This document shows, piece by piece, positions 11,028 to 23,058 of a stretch of DNA of 64,000 nt. Source of the DNA: Coprinus comatus. Taxonomy: Eukaryota; Basidiomycota; Agaricomycetes; Agaricales; Agaricaceae. The position numbers and the translations under genes are program-made. Position 1 is the first letter of the stretch. Each line of letters opens with the position of its first letter. The notes under the pieces were generated by a model. It was not told the origin of the DNA, did not search any database, and was given only the letters and a program-made list of their open reading frames with translations. Location: assembly GCA_034638255.1 (NCBI GenBank), contig JAWPGT010000032.1, positions 62,001-126,000 of the forward strand. Reading direction: 5' to 3'.

Positions 11028-13140
11028 ATGGATGAATATGGTTTAACAGCTGATGATTTGCTACAAGAGATGAAAGGTACTCGTCAACAAGGGTATATTT
11101 GCTGTAAGTCCTTCAGCCTCCAGAAACGCTCCAGTGACTTGAACACTATTTGTACCTTAGACTCTGCACTCACCATTTGTGTTTATGACTTCATTTCCCG
11201 ACTGTCACGCGAGGTAGGTATGTCGTTTAATTTATAGTCACCATCAAATAACTATGATATACTATTCACCTGTGTGACCTTTGACATTCCGTAGATCAAG
11301 TATATGCACAGGTGATTCGCGTTATGAGCCTCAAATAGTACCTGATGATTCCGAGTACTAGCTGACTTAAATTATCCATCATTCCAGAAAACAATGTTCC
11401 TGGTCCATGATTTATGTTGCGTATAACTCAATCGGACTAATGACAGTATGCTATATTATGTAAGATAATTTACATTTCATCATTCTGTGTTGGTGTCTAA
11501 TTAGCCATTGAAGACTTGCCATGCAAAATCGTAGGTCAAATTTTGTCAGAAGAACCATAACTTTACCAATTTCTTCGTATAATAGTTGCTTTAGACAGGC
11601 CATCTATAAAAGTAAGTGGCATGAATTCACCTCTACTTTTCTTCTGGATTTCTGACCGTAAAATCTACTGTAGACGTGAGTTGAGTAACTTATGGGTGTA
11701 TTTAGGGAGTCCTCCTTGTCGGAACTGATACCCAAAAACACAGATGCATGATTAGTAGTGTCATATCCACCATGTGAGTCATCGTCTTCGACTACTATTG
11801 AAGCTTGGACTACATGCAATTCTGGTATAATAATTTGGTTACTATTAGAATAATAGATATATTGCTCCCCGGTGCCATTAAAACTCTACTCTTGTGTCGG
11901 CTTCGCGCTTTATGGAACAATAATTATCAAGGTAATCTTACCCCTCTTCTTCGGTGCAACCCGCACCTCACCCACCAACCTATAGTAACAATACTACTCA
12001 CCCTGGCTGTAACACGTGAGTAAAATGCTACTATACGAACTCTCTACTCACAAGGAGGAGTTATACATTAGTCGAAATTGGTGTACGTGAATTTCATTGG
12101 TTATACAAGTAACTGCACTAAATATTGTGTTACTAGGTTGGCGTTTGTTCATTGATAATCGGCGGGTTTATTGACGCAAAAGGTACATTGGTTTCAATTC
12201 CACTTCTCCATGGATGCCACTATTGGCAATTCCACGAAATATCTCCTACATACCGCTATTATACCAATGCTGCAATATGGTAAGTGAGTCAACTTTTTTA
12301 CTTCAATACACTGCAATATATCGTTTATTTAGGGGTACCCGTGTGTTTACCACAAGTACATTCCAAAGATGTTGGTTTCAGTGAAAAAAGGGCCTAATTA
12401 TTGATTTAACAGGTATCGAGCTAGTACTAACTCTCCTCAAGCTGTTCCATTTTCTCCGTGGCATAAATGTAGGACCTTTCTGGACTAGTGTTACATACAT
12501 CAGAAAAGCGGCACCTATCATCTATGTGTTTTACCGCGACGGGACACTTTATTTCATCCCGTGAGTATTTGTATATTCTGGTATTAGTCTAAAGTTGTCG
12601 AGAAAGTAACATTTCACACACAAAATGGAAATACAGAATATTTGGTAGGTTTGAATCCGAAAAGAGGTCTTATACTACTTACGAGGGTATTATGCAATAG
12701 CCATTAATGTGCTTGGTCTAGTGGAACACGTTTTTTCCGAGTCCTTCAATAATCCAAAGTTTGTATTCACTTCTGTTGACTGGACAATGTATGTTTCTAC
12801 TTCAAGAAGATTATATGTGTCATATTGATACTATCACTTCATCTTGACAGATTCCTCGCAGTCACATTTTACGCTGGTGTAAGTCAGACTTAACAACACT
12901 TATGAGCCTAGGCATTATATTCAATATCATAGACAGGGAACTCGCTTGATCTTGAACCTACGTGAAGCCAACTGCAAGCTCACAGAAGCTAGACAACTTC
13001 TCGGTGGTTCAAGGGTAAACAGTGACATCCAATTTGGGCCAGATCCACAAGATGAATATGACGGTGATACGAATGACAATGATGATGGTGGTGAACCAAG
13101 AGCTGTAGTGGAGGCGGTTGAAAATCATACTGGTGCCTAA
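11028..13140 (+). CDS. DUF6533-family multi-pass membrane protein
   Basis: Many short exons together match the DUF6533 family of agaric seven-helix proteins. Recognisable blocks, in order, are ICVYDFISRLSREV (ends about 11213), IKYMHR plus SWSMIYVAYNSIGLM (about 11295-11455), LLLCRLRALWNNNYQ (to 11929), VTILLTLAVT (about 11990-12017), IELVLTLLKLFHFLRG and VFYRDGTLYF (12413-12559), and TRLILNLRE (12938-12970). The family shows the same order, with R..ALW, YRDG.LYF and the closing SR..LNLR. A polar, Asp-rich tail ends at 13138. Most introns have clean GT..AG ends. One joint after 12560 gives a stop with the obvious acceptor, so that exon may be mis-set or damaged. The molecular role of the family is unknown. 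Confidence 0.65.
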
Positions 13141-13616
13141 CGCGAGAGTTGAAAGTGAAATTCAGGAGAAAGTGTACTATTATATAGTTTGTTGTTGCCA
13201 GCTCAAAACCTTTGTACAGAGATTGGAGTAGCTCCGCAAAGAGGTGCAAGGTTATTTGATATGGTAGAAACAAAACCATTGCCACCAGTGGACAACGGAA
13301 AAAATAAGATTATAGAAGCGCATTATCGGATTGTCTTCCCACTCCGCGATAGTCTTTGCAATGATAACCCAATCCAAATATCGAACCTTATGCGTTATTA
13401 GCAATTGAACGCAACGATCGACTCCAGGGAACACGCAATATCTGGTGTAGGAAAATATAAAATAAGGACAATGTAATTTGATTCAGGAAATGATTGTACA
13501 ATATACTACATGATTAAGATACGAGAACATCCAACAGAAGAAAAGATGTCGCCCAAAAAATGTCACAGTAAATCTATCTAACAAAAGGTTCCACTCCTCA
13601 CATACTCTCTCCACCC

Positions 13617-16600
13617 TCACTGCATAGCACCAACCTTTTTCCAATAAGCGACATATTCCTCCAAATGTTTCCTGTCAAGAGCAGTACTCTTAACAATAGC
13701 AGCAGAATCCAACTTCGTTTCCGCCGTTCTCAGAATAACAACACCACTCGACATCCTAATGAAATCGTTCTCCAAGAAATTCAAAACCCTAAACGCAGGA
13801 TTCTTTTCTTCACCAGCATTTTTAACCTTCTCCAACCATTCAGCAAACGAAACCGTAGGCAAACTCTGTCCATCACTTCCCAAAATTGAAGCCAAATTAG
13901 CAACCAAACCTTCCCAAGATTGTCTTGAAGGATTCTCCATATGATAGAAAGATTTAAATCCTTCCGACATCAACATTTCATAAATAGCATCACCAGCTCT
14001 GTTTACTGGGATCCAAGATAATGAACCGGAAAGAGCAGGAACAACTTTCAAAGCAGCGGAAGAATGAACTAAAAGTGGGAAATGTTCACTTTCATTCCAA
14101 GCCCCACTTCCTTCAGGTCCTGTCATTTGACCAATACGAACATTAGATCCCTTGACCAAAGCATCTCCTGAACCATATTGTTCTACTGCGGTAAGACTAA
14201 CACGTTCGCAAACCCATTTTGCTTCTGGGTAACCGAATTCGGCAGTGTTAATGGCGTCTAATGCGACCTCGGGAACCTCGAGTGGACCGGAAGGGTTAAG
14301 AACAGGGAAACGACCAACGACGGCGATAGAAGATGCGAAGAGGACTCTTGTGGGTTCAGAGTTGGCAGGACGAGTGCCAGAGGAGATAATGGAGAGTCGG
14401 AAGAGGTTGGAGAGACCTTTGACGTGGGGTTCAAAGGATGAGAGGTTACGATTGAAATTAACAGGCCATGCGTTATGGATGACGTGAGTGATACCGATCA
14501 GCTAGGGTGTAGGATAGATTAGTTTATGAAAAGAAAAGAAATCAAACTATAACGCACCTCGTTAAACTTGGCTTCACCAAGACCGAAATCAGGTTTCGAT
14601 AATTCTGCTTCAAGAACCTCAACTTTCTCCCATAATTCCTCCTTCAATTCCGCACCACGTTTCTTCATCGAACTCTTTTGCCTCTCCGTAACATCAAAAC
14701 CAGCCGAAGCCCTATTCAAACAGTATAGTTTCTTCACAGTTGGGTCACTGGCCAATCTTGCCAACAAGAAACAACCCAATGATCCAGTAGATCCAGTAAG
14801 AATAACGGTTTTACGGGTATCATATTCTCCTGAATGGGCCTTTCGTTTCGCGCGAGCTTCAGCTGCCAAGTCAGCATAAGAAGCGAGTTCTTGACGATAC
14901 TTCTCAACCATATCTTCCATAGCCCTAATCCGCTTCGTCTCCTTAGTCTCTCCATTATCTCCATAGGTTCCCTCCATGATAGATTTGACAGCATTGAAAA
15001 GTTTGGCAACAGACGAGTTCTCGAAAACGAAATCGCTTTCGAGTTCGGTGTCGGAAACAGGAAGATCAGGGGTGATTTTGAGTCCATTAAGAAGAGCCCT
15101 CCTCAACCTAGTAGCTTGTAAACTGTCCATTCCAGCTTCGAAGAAATCGAGATCGTCGTTATCAGAAGAAATGGTAGGAGCATGTGTAGCGGCTTGAACT
15201 TGGGTACGGATGGCATTCAATAACGCCGCGCCTCCTTCAGCGGAAGGTGAAGGCAGAGGAACAGCATTCAAGAGTTCGGCACGTTCGTAAGTCTCCTTGA
15301 TCTCCACCTCGAACAAAGCATAATTGGCCTTCCTGTTCAAACTTCCTTTATCGGTACGTAAGAGTCTCCTGGTATCCTCACGAGAAAAGATCAACATCTC
15401 CCTAGTAATCTTTCCATGTGCATCAGTGAAGGCGTTACCCTTCTCAAGGAATGGATCAACGGTAGCACGAAGAACTTCAACAGCCTCGGGATCTTCAAGG
15501 TTCCAGCTCGAAGCAGCCTTCAACTCCAAGATCAAACCGAGCGAAGCCTGTCCTTCACCAAATGCCAAAACATCCTTAACGTCAGGATGTTCAGCAACTG
15601 CACGCTCCATGCTTGTGGGTCTGACTTTCTCTCCGGTAGCGAGGACGAGCAAGTCATCCGCACGACCCATAATCTTAACTTGAAGTTTAGCAGAAGCGGG
15701 GTTGGCTACGAGAAGATCCTGAACGACGTAATCCGCTTGCCATCCAGGAGCACGACCGATGAGTCGGTAGGTATTGCTACCATCATCGAGTGGGACAAAG
15801 TTGAGGCCGATATCAGTACGTGGCATGAGGTAATGCCAGTCATAACCGCGAGGAATGTGTTCGATAGGGGCAATGGCACCGATTTCGGTGGCACCTGATT
15901 ATAAGACATTAGAATAAATAATATGGATGGACAGGTAAAAATAACTAACCCCAGTGATTAAGAAGATTGACACCAGCAGCAACGAGTTCGCTACCAACGT
16001 TTTCCTTCATGGCAGCACCACCGATTGCGACAACTTCGAGCTCACGAAGAGCTTCGAGACCGGCATTTCCAGGGAGTCGGAGGATATCCTCAAGAATGGA
16101 AGGTACCGACAGCATAAAGCGGGCACCCGAAGTCTTGAGCATGGCGAGAGTGGTCTTGCCAGTTGGGATGACGGTGGCCGGTGGCAGTACGAATGGCAAC
16201 CCGATAGAAAGGGAAAGGGTGGGAGCCAAAAGTCCGAATCCCTTCAGACGTTGTCAGATTGAGAATGATAAGAATATCAGTACAGGAAACATACATGATA
16301 CAGGGGCAAAGTGGAAACGGAGTAACGGAAAGGATCTTTTTGTTCCGGGAAGCGATGGCAAGCAGCGTAGATGAGAGGGTAGGTTTGCGCGTGGTATATA
16401 GGCTTGGGGAGACCAGTAGTGCCCGAAGAATGCAGAACAACAGCATCAAGGTCGTTAGAGAAAACAGTGTATTTCGGTGGGATAGGGTATTCGGCAAGGG
16501 AGCCAGTGGGGTTGAGCAAGTCTTCATAGCTTACTGCATCGATGAATTGAGGGACCGTAAAACCTTCAACGGGCTCCTGTTCGAAAAGTGCAATGGTTTC

Positions 16601-17119
16601 ATGGGTTGAACGAGAGACTTGGCTAGATGTGAGGACGCCGGTGGGGTTGGTTCTCTTCAACAAATGAGCAATAGCGACAGGAGTTAAGCGAGCGGACAAG
16701 ACTAAAACCTGTGATGATGATTGAGTGTCGAGAATTTGATAAAAATGATCAATTTGACTTACCGGTGTGCCAATCCTTAGTAAAGCACACATGTAAATGA
16801 AGATTCCGATGTCGCTTCCAAGGAGAATAGCGACAGGGGGGACCTTGACTGAACGTTCAGTGCGCCCAGCGGTAGCTCCAACACCAACCAACCATGCTGC
16901 TGCACGCTCTACAGCTGAAGCAAGTTGTGAGAATGTGATGATGGATGGATTGGTGGAATCGTTAGCCCTGAGCTGCTGGCCAAAGATGTGGTCAGGGTTG
17001 TGGTTGGCAGCGAACTCGACAAGTTCTGGCAAGGTGTTTACACCATCTGGCTTGTCGTTTCCGTATCCAAGGTTGATGTATGGTCTAATGAAGGTGCTGC
17101 CAGCTAGAACAGGGGACAT
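13617..17119 (-). CDS. Adenylate-forming reductase (A-T-R, NRPS-like)
   Basis: Five exons (17119-16763, 16708-16295, 16241-15950, 15894-14558, 14501-13617) keep phase and give 1094 residues, the usual size of fungal A-T-R enzymes. The adenylation domain covers about 1-540, with HSSGTTGLPKP and LPLYHGFG. A carrier domain follows, where GMDSLQ holds the phosphopantetheine serine at about residue 612. The reductase domain begins with TGSTGSLG (about 721), the NAD(P)H-binding loop, and runs to the end. Such enzymes activate a carboxylic or amino acid with ATP, load it on the carrier thiol and release it by reduction, giving an aldehyde or alcohol. There is no condensation domain. The substrate cannot be read by eye. 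Neighbouring genes give no pathway context. Confidence 0.92.
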
Positions 17120-19210
17120 GGTGTACTGGGAAGAGAGCTATGGGAATTACCTGGAACCATGATACTTTAAGTAAATAAACGATAATCACAGAAGGACGGA
17201 GTACACAGTGGCGACCAGACCCGGTTTACACGATCTTCCCACGACCATGCCGCACAGAGCAGAGTATCGGCATTAAAAACCACAGCAACATCACATATTT
17301 CGGCCCTTTCTTCCTTTTGTGTTCAGCCAGGGGAGGCCAGGGGAATTGTTGGGCACAAGCGAGGTCGGAACAGTCAAAACCGGAGTCACTCAATATAATC
17401 AACCCTATAAAATGTCTAACACATCATTTTTTCAGTGCCACTAACAGTCACTGTCATCGTTGTTCAAAACCCACTCACTACCTCTTGTACACTTATCACA
17501 ATTGCTACATCTGGTGAAAGATGTTCCTTGAAATGAACACCAATGAACATCGGGTAACTTGGATGTCAGTCTCAGGAATGTTGGATCGCGACCTCCAACA
17601 CAACAGCTACAAGCCAGTCCAATATACGAGCTGCAACATACCATTATCGTCATACACCACCCAGAATTACTGGAACTGTTATCCTCTATAGGAATACCTT
17701 AGGTGTACTCGGTTCTCTCTGCAATTGCTCCAACAATACGGAGACGGAACACAACCTCCTAGTACCCCGTACCCCGTACCCCGTTTGAAACTGATCATCG
17801 AGTCTGGTACACTGCATGCACACCCATCTCATTCACCAGCATCCACCTCCCTTCTGCATTGTCCGATATACATCATCCTCTCCCTCCGACCCACACCAAA
17901 CCATGAAAATTCTTACCCCATCAGCGTCAAATTACTTCGACCACCGTATCATTCCATGATCAAATGATCAGTATCATAATTATCGGAAACTGACATTTCC
18001 AATACAGAAGGGGTTGCACATGGTAAAAAGAACTTCCTAAATGATAAGTTAAATCGCGATTAGTTGTCATGGTTAATAGAGTTCCCATATCAATGTCATA
18101 TAATCCACCAATGTTAACACCTTCGTTGAGAGAATCTAAGTCTTCTGACAATAATCTCCCATTAATTCCCCGATTTGTTTCTAAAATAATCATGTCTATC
18201 TTGACAATCATGATCGGTAATCCGATTAATCAATGATTCTACATTTCATTAAATCCCAATACTTGCACGTAGAAGATGCACAGAATAAAAAAGAATCTAA
18301 AACGAGTTTTAATACACGTGTGCTGTTAGGAGAAAACGAAAATCGTACTGTAGACTACTTACCAGTTGTCAAAGCCAATCGTGGGTCACTTTGAGATCTA
18401 ATCTAATCTCCCAGTTTCTCAGGATAATAGTACATTGCGACACAGGGGCGCTGCTAGTCCACACTCAGCAATTCATCCTTCTTATATAGTTCCCAAATAC
18501 TCCACAATTAGTCTTAACCCATACAGCTCGACACTTGATCAGCCGAGTGGGGATCGAACAACTCACGAGATAATATTACTGCTATTTATTGTTCAACTAG
18601 TACCCATTTTTCCTGTCAGTCGTATACAAATGAGTATTGATGAACAAAAAGTTATCTGAGCGTTGGCATAATTCGGTACCCTAAACAGCCGGAAAGCAGT
18701 GAGCGGAAAGGAAACTTGCCGACCGGCGGTCCGGTAATTCCAAGTGTCAGTCTCGGAGAGGGGAAAATATGAGAAATAATGGCGCTCGCACCCAACAAAT
18801 CAATAGTGAAGAAAGCTCGATCGCCCAAGTCAAGACTCGGCATTGTGAATAACTTCATGGCAGTGTGCAGCTTATCTATGTAATATTAGACTCGATAACA
18901 AACGAACCTTCGAAAGTATTAATCGGCCGACAAAGGTTGAAGGTGATAATCAAGTTCTGTTCTTCGTTCCGAATAAAACATTAAACGGCACCTACGGCAG
19001 ACATCGGACTCGGACGCTGACTTCCTGGAAAGACAAAGAAACACTACTATATTAATCGTTAACATTCGATTAAGCTTTAGACTCGGAAATATCTAACTAT
19101 AATTACAGACCCATGGTATAAGTACTTCTTTGAGGCTGTCGGGTGCAAGATGACTCTTCACCTCAGCCCCATCCTTTAATCTATTCCTTACTGCTTAAAC
19201 TCCAAGCATA
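17120..19210. other. Long intergenic region, no supported gene
   Basis: Only short frames are present on both strands. The left part holds the promoter of the reductase gene and the right part that of the inhibitor-like gene. A small tandem repeat lies at 17763-17783. Confidence 0.45.
17763..17783. repeat. Tandem 7-base repeat (3 units)
   Basis: The unit TACCCCG is repeated three times without a mismatch. Confidence 0.8.
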
Positions 19211-20079
19211 ATGTCAACACCAGTAATCTACCGCATCTTTTACGACAATATACCTGCCATTCCTAGTAACTCAGCAGGACCAGTCGTTTTCAAACATGAA
19301 ACACCAAACGACCCTTTACTTCAATTTGTTGGTACTCTTGTAGTTATAATCCATACCGGAAAACCTACTAACAATTACCAACTTCTTTTGTGATTAAATA
19401 GTGGGACTTCAATGAAGTTGTAGATGGAATAACTATAAGTAATGTTGGTACTCAGTTCTACGTCACTGGAGATATTCCTGTAAGATTTAACATGCTTTCG
19501 AGATTTAGAAACACCATCTAACTTGAATTTCCAAAGCAGCCTTGCTACGCGGACTCGGAATCAATGTCTACAATTACTCCTACTACCTGGTTAATCGAAC
19601 CAGTAGGTGATAATACAGTTGTGGTGAGTATCACTCTCTTAATAACATAATATCCATATCACGCCTTTGAACAAGACTGACTGGGATATAGATAAAAGTC
19701 GCTGACCAGGACCTTGTTTGGACTTTCGTTGATGGAGCGGTAAGTGACTATTAAACAAACACGACTCCTTATCCTCATCGTCCCTTCCTGCTTTCAAATT
19801 CAGGTAACACTGTCTCCTCCAGACGGTTCACCAGAACAACTTTTCTTCCTTGAACACAACTTCTTGATCAATCTCAATCTTACTGAAGACGATATCGATG
19901 TGTGTCTTTATGAAAAACAAATTGAAAATGTTAGTCCTCAGAAGGTTTTGACCCGGGATGGCTGTACTACAATTACTACCAACCGTACGCGTAGTCACAG
20001 CACATCCCTGAAAAAGTCCACGTGGAGCCGGGGTGTTGTGAATGAGGTTATCACCTTGTTTAAAAAACTCGTTTTTTGA
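19211..20079 (+). CDS. Beta-trefoil protease-inhibitor-like protein (I66 type?)
   Basis: Five exons (19211-19327, 19402-19479, 19537-19623, 19692-19739, 19804-20079) keep phase and give 201 residues. There is no signal peptide. The order YRIFYDNIP ... TTWLIEPVGDN ... DQDLVWTFVDG ... VTLSPPDGSPEQLFFLE resembles mushroom beta-trefoil proteins, in particular the MEROPS I66 serine-protease inhibitors (CNSPI/cospin group), which act in the cytosol or in defence against feeding animals. Typical members have about 150 residues; the tail after about residue 130 is Lys/Arg/Thr-rich and unlike the family, so an unrecognised intron or a read-through end is possible. A ricin-B-type lectin is the main alternative. 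The many very short exons are in keeping with small agaric genes. Confidence 0.5.
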
Positions 20080-21470
20080 GTATTCTCTCTTCTCGCTAGA
20101 GAGTCATTGTATTTATTCTCTCGGTTATACTTTCGTTGACTTCGTTGTCCGGTTTGCCTTCTTCGCCTTATCTCTCGCCTTATTTCCGATCTTTTTTTAT
20201 TTTTATTCCATAGCATACTGCCGAGTCTCAGTTCATGAAATTGAATATACTGCTGGATATTTGAACATTAAAATAATTAGAGTTAAATGAAAGCACATTT
20301 ACTTCCAGCTTCTATACACAGGTTCCCTCGAAGTCATTGATGTCCCCTAACTAAGCCTTGGTTTCCAGTTCTACAATGATAGGGTATCAGTGCGCTTCAA
20401 TGTACTAACTTTTACTACGCATAGTACTGGGTCCTCGGTCTCCGCAGTCCCGAGCGACCTTGAGTACCATGACTGCTTCTCATTCATAACTTTCCTAAAC
20501 GGTTCAATGGGGTTTGAGAAGTAGATATATTGGTAATATTTGGCAATCCATCAACGTCTCGACGCAAGTTCTATTTCTATTCTTATCGTTCTATTTATGT
20601 TGATTCCAAATTGGTTCAATGGGGATTCAAAATATTGTTTAATGGTAATAGGTGAGCGATTAGACATCGCCCTCCGACTACAAGATTGTCAATTTCAAAC
20701 ACTACAGGTTCAAAAAGAACTCGTCCAATGAACATGGTCGATGATAAGTGTCACCTGTGTTTAGTATTGAGCTTGAAAGACTGTGAGTTATAGACTTTGA
20801 TTCGGATATTGGAAAAGTCTTACCCTTCAGTTTTATCGGAAATTCCATCTCGATTTCGTATGTTCTGTCATCAATGTTAATTACAAGTCTCGAACGCGGT
20901 AATATGAATGACAACACGTACGCTATATCAATGAACAGTTAGCATGGATTTTTCTCTATAAAGGAATGGCTAAGGTACCATTTCACAAGTCAGCACATCT
21001 CTTTCAACGTCTCAAAATCAAAGAAATGGCACCTATCCACAACTCCTTTCTTCTTATCCGCCTACCTGTGTTATTGGTCAACCGTATGTTACATATTATG
21101 TTATCACTGGAGAATTACATTCCCAAGCAATACAATCCAATATACTGATGACTGAGTGTTGCAGGAGTTTAGCTTGGGTATCGGTCTTGTTTTTTACGTT
21201 CTGACTCTGATGCTATTAAACTTCTGGCGACCATGTATACGGACATACCGATGGGGATTATTTTTTTCAAACGTGTTGGATATACTAATCACAATGCGAA
21301 AATGTTATTATGTTTGCAGAATGGCTACAGTAAATAAATTTTTTCGGGACTTCAACGTGAGAGGATCTGTACCCGGCAATTTCCGAGATACCCTAAATGG
21401 AATGTGTGCTATTTCTAGAAGGTTCTAACTCCTTCTCAACATCTCTTGCGGTTACTTCAATGCCACCGTT
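20080..21470. other. Intergenic region with coding-like scraps
   Basis: Short frames at 20540-20731 and 20966-21148 are not convincing. The piece around 21060-21120 reads GQPYVTYYVITGE in one frame, which faintly recalls beta-trefoil strands, so a decayed second inhibitor gene is possible. I could not build a model. Confidence 0.3.
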
Positions 21471-21474
21471 GTCT

Positions 21475-21492
21475 TTCGAGAAATTTCACGAA
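21475..21492. promoter_or_regulatory. Heat-shock element upstream of hsp20
   Basis: Four alternating units fit exactly: TTC-ga-GAA-at-TTC-ac-GAA. This is the binding pattern of heat-shock factor trimers. It lies about 130 bases before the Hsp20 start codon and 27 bases before the TATA box. Confidence 0.85.
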
Positions 21493-21518
21493 GGGCCAAG
21501 TAAAAAGCCCCATGCATG

Positions 21519-21525
21519 TATAAAA
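21519..21525 (+). promoter_or_regulatory. TATA box of hsp20
   Basis: TATAAAA lies about 100 bases before the start codon at 21624, and downstream of the heat-shock element. Confidence 0.7.
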
Positions 21526-21623
21526 CGTGGGCACAACTGTCCAACTCTCATCCAAAAATATCAACTCTGAGCTTGTGACAACACCCCACTACAAACCTCT
21601 ACCTCGTCTAATCAATTATTATC

Positions 21624-22215
21624 ATGTCTAAAGTCTTCTTCTACGAGCCCTTCTATGACGTGGACCGCCTCTTTGATCATCTCCTCAACCCTCGTGCTAC
21701 TACTGTCACTGGAAACAATCAGCGACAAATCGAACGCAGGGATACAGTCGACGGAGCGGTTCGTGCTCTGAAACCAAGGTATGGTTCACCTTTCATAGAG
21801 TACTACTACTTGCAATGCTTAGTTAGACAATTATAGGATGGATCTTCATGAGGATGCTGAAAAGAATGTGGTCACGGCCACCTTTGAACTTCCAGGTGTC
21901 AAGAAGGAGGATATCCAAATAGACGTACATAATGGTCATCTCACAGTTGCGGCAGAATCGAAGTCGTCAACTGAGCATGAGGAGAATGGATATGCAATCA
22001 AGGAGAGGAGATATGGCAAGTTTTCTAGAACTTTGCAACTTCCCACTGGTATCAAGGTAAGTTTTTGTTTTCGGATGTTTCTGCTTAAAGGTCCAGACTG
22101 ACACATGTTCTTCTAGGATGAGGATATCAAGGCTGTAATGGATAATGGTGTATTGACCATTACATTCCCAAAGTCGACGCCTGAACAGACCCCCAAGAGA
22201 ATTCAACTCTTGTAG
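21624..22215 (+). CDS. Small heat-shock protein, Hsp20/alpha-crystallin family
   Basis: Three exons (21624-21778, 21837-22056, 22117-22215) give 157 residues. The alpha-crystallin domain runs from MDLHED (about residue 53) to FPKSTPEQ (about 147). Landmarks are TATFELPGVKKEDI, HNGHLTVAAES, ERRYGKFSRTLQLP and the closing DNGVLTITFPK, which includes the GVLT signature. The tail KRIQLL carries an I-x-L-like motif, used for oligomer contacts. Hsp20 proteins hold unfolding proteins in a soluble state until ATP-driven chaperones act. The promoter has a perfect heat-shock element and a TATA box. A paralogue with the same exon structure lies on the other strand at 55464-56035. Confidence 0.95.
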
Positions 22216-22432
22216 ACCTTTATGTGGATGAAAGAAAGAACCACAATTTTTCTTGGATAATGAATTTCGACTTTTTGTGAACTTTATATTGATGTATCGA
22301 TTTTTTTCGAAATACCATGTATTCCATTTTCTGTTCTTTATCATGAACTTCCCGTCTTGGAAAGCTATAATGGAGAAGGGAACGTAAATGAGGCACTGCA
22401 TTAATTCGTACCTACTTATAGTCACTCCCATG

Positions 22433-22960
22433 TGGCACGGGGTCGGTGGTTCATTTCGAAAATTTCCCTTTTATATATATTCATCCCTCATTTCTCTGTA
22501 TCTTGAAAAAACCTGTGATGTTCAATGTTCAGTATTATCTTGGAAATACAAATACGCATAACTCTCAGAAATTCATGACATAATGATACTTTTCAGATAG
22601 CTCACAGCCAAAATTCATTCTCCAAGGGTGGCGTATCCATAGTACATACGCAAGGACCCATAAGTGTTGATGGAGGAAAACATCAACCATCTCCGGGCTT
22701 ATATTTCGTCTCGCAGACCAAAAAACGTAAGTACACCTATATTTCTTCTAATGCAATCATAATTGTGGAAAGTTGACATATACATTAAATCTCATTTGTA
22801 TAGCTGAATTAATACAGACATGAGATTATTGGAGTGTTTTTACTGTCCAGGCTTCCAGAAAAGAACAGAAACTTTATTACGAACATTACTAATATAATAC
22901 ACATTCCTTGGACCTCGGTATGCCTTCACTCATGGAGTGAACCAGTTCATCTTAAACTTG
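22433..22960 (+). repeat. Diverged partial copy of the 2.3-kb repeat
   Basis: The sequence follows that of 26800-27290 with many substitutions and gaps: the GGGTCGG..TTCATTTCGAA start, the CTTTTATA..CTCTGT stretch, the words encoding KGG and HAQG/HTQG, and the shared GAGTGAACCAGTTCA at the right end. It is clearly older than the three long copies. Confidence 0.65.
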
Positions 22961-23058
22961 AAGGGAGCCTAGAGACGCGTTTTCATTTCCTTGGGACGTA
23001 AAGCTCGTTAGTTATAAGCATGAATTAGAACAAGAAAGACGAATAAAATAAAATAAAC

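Noticed and set aside
13665..16609. Many plus-strand frames of 60-160 codons
   Set aside because: All are shadows of the adenylate-forming reductase on the other strand.
17763..17783. Telomere-like or satellite repeat
   Set aside because: Only three units of TACCCCG occur, in the middle of gene-bearing DNA.
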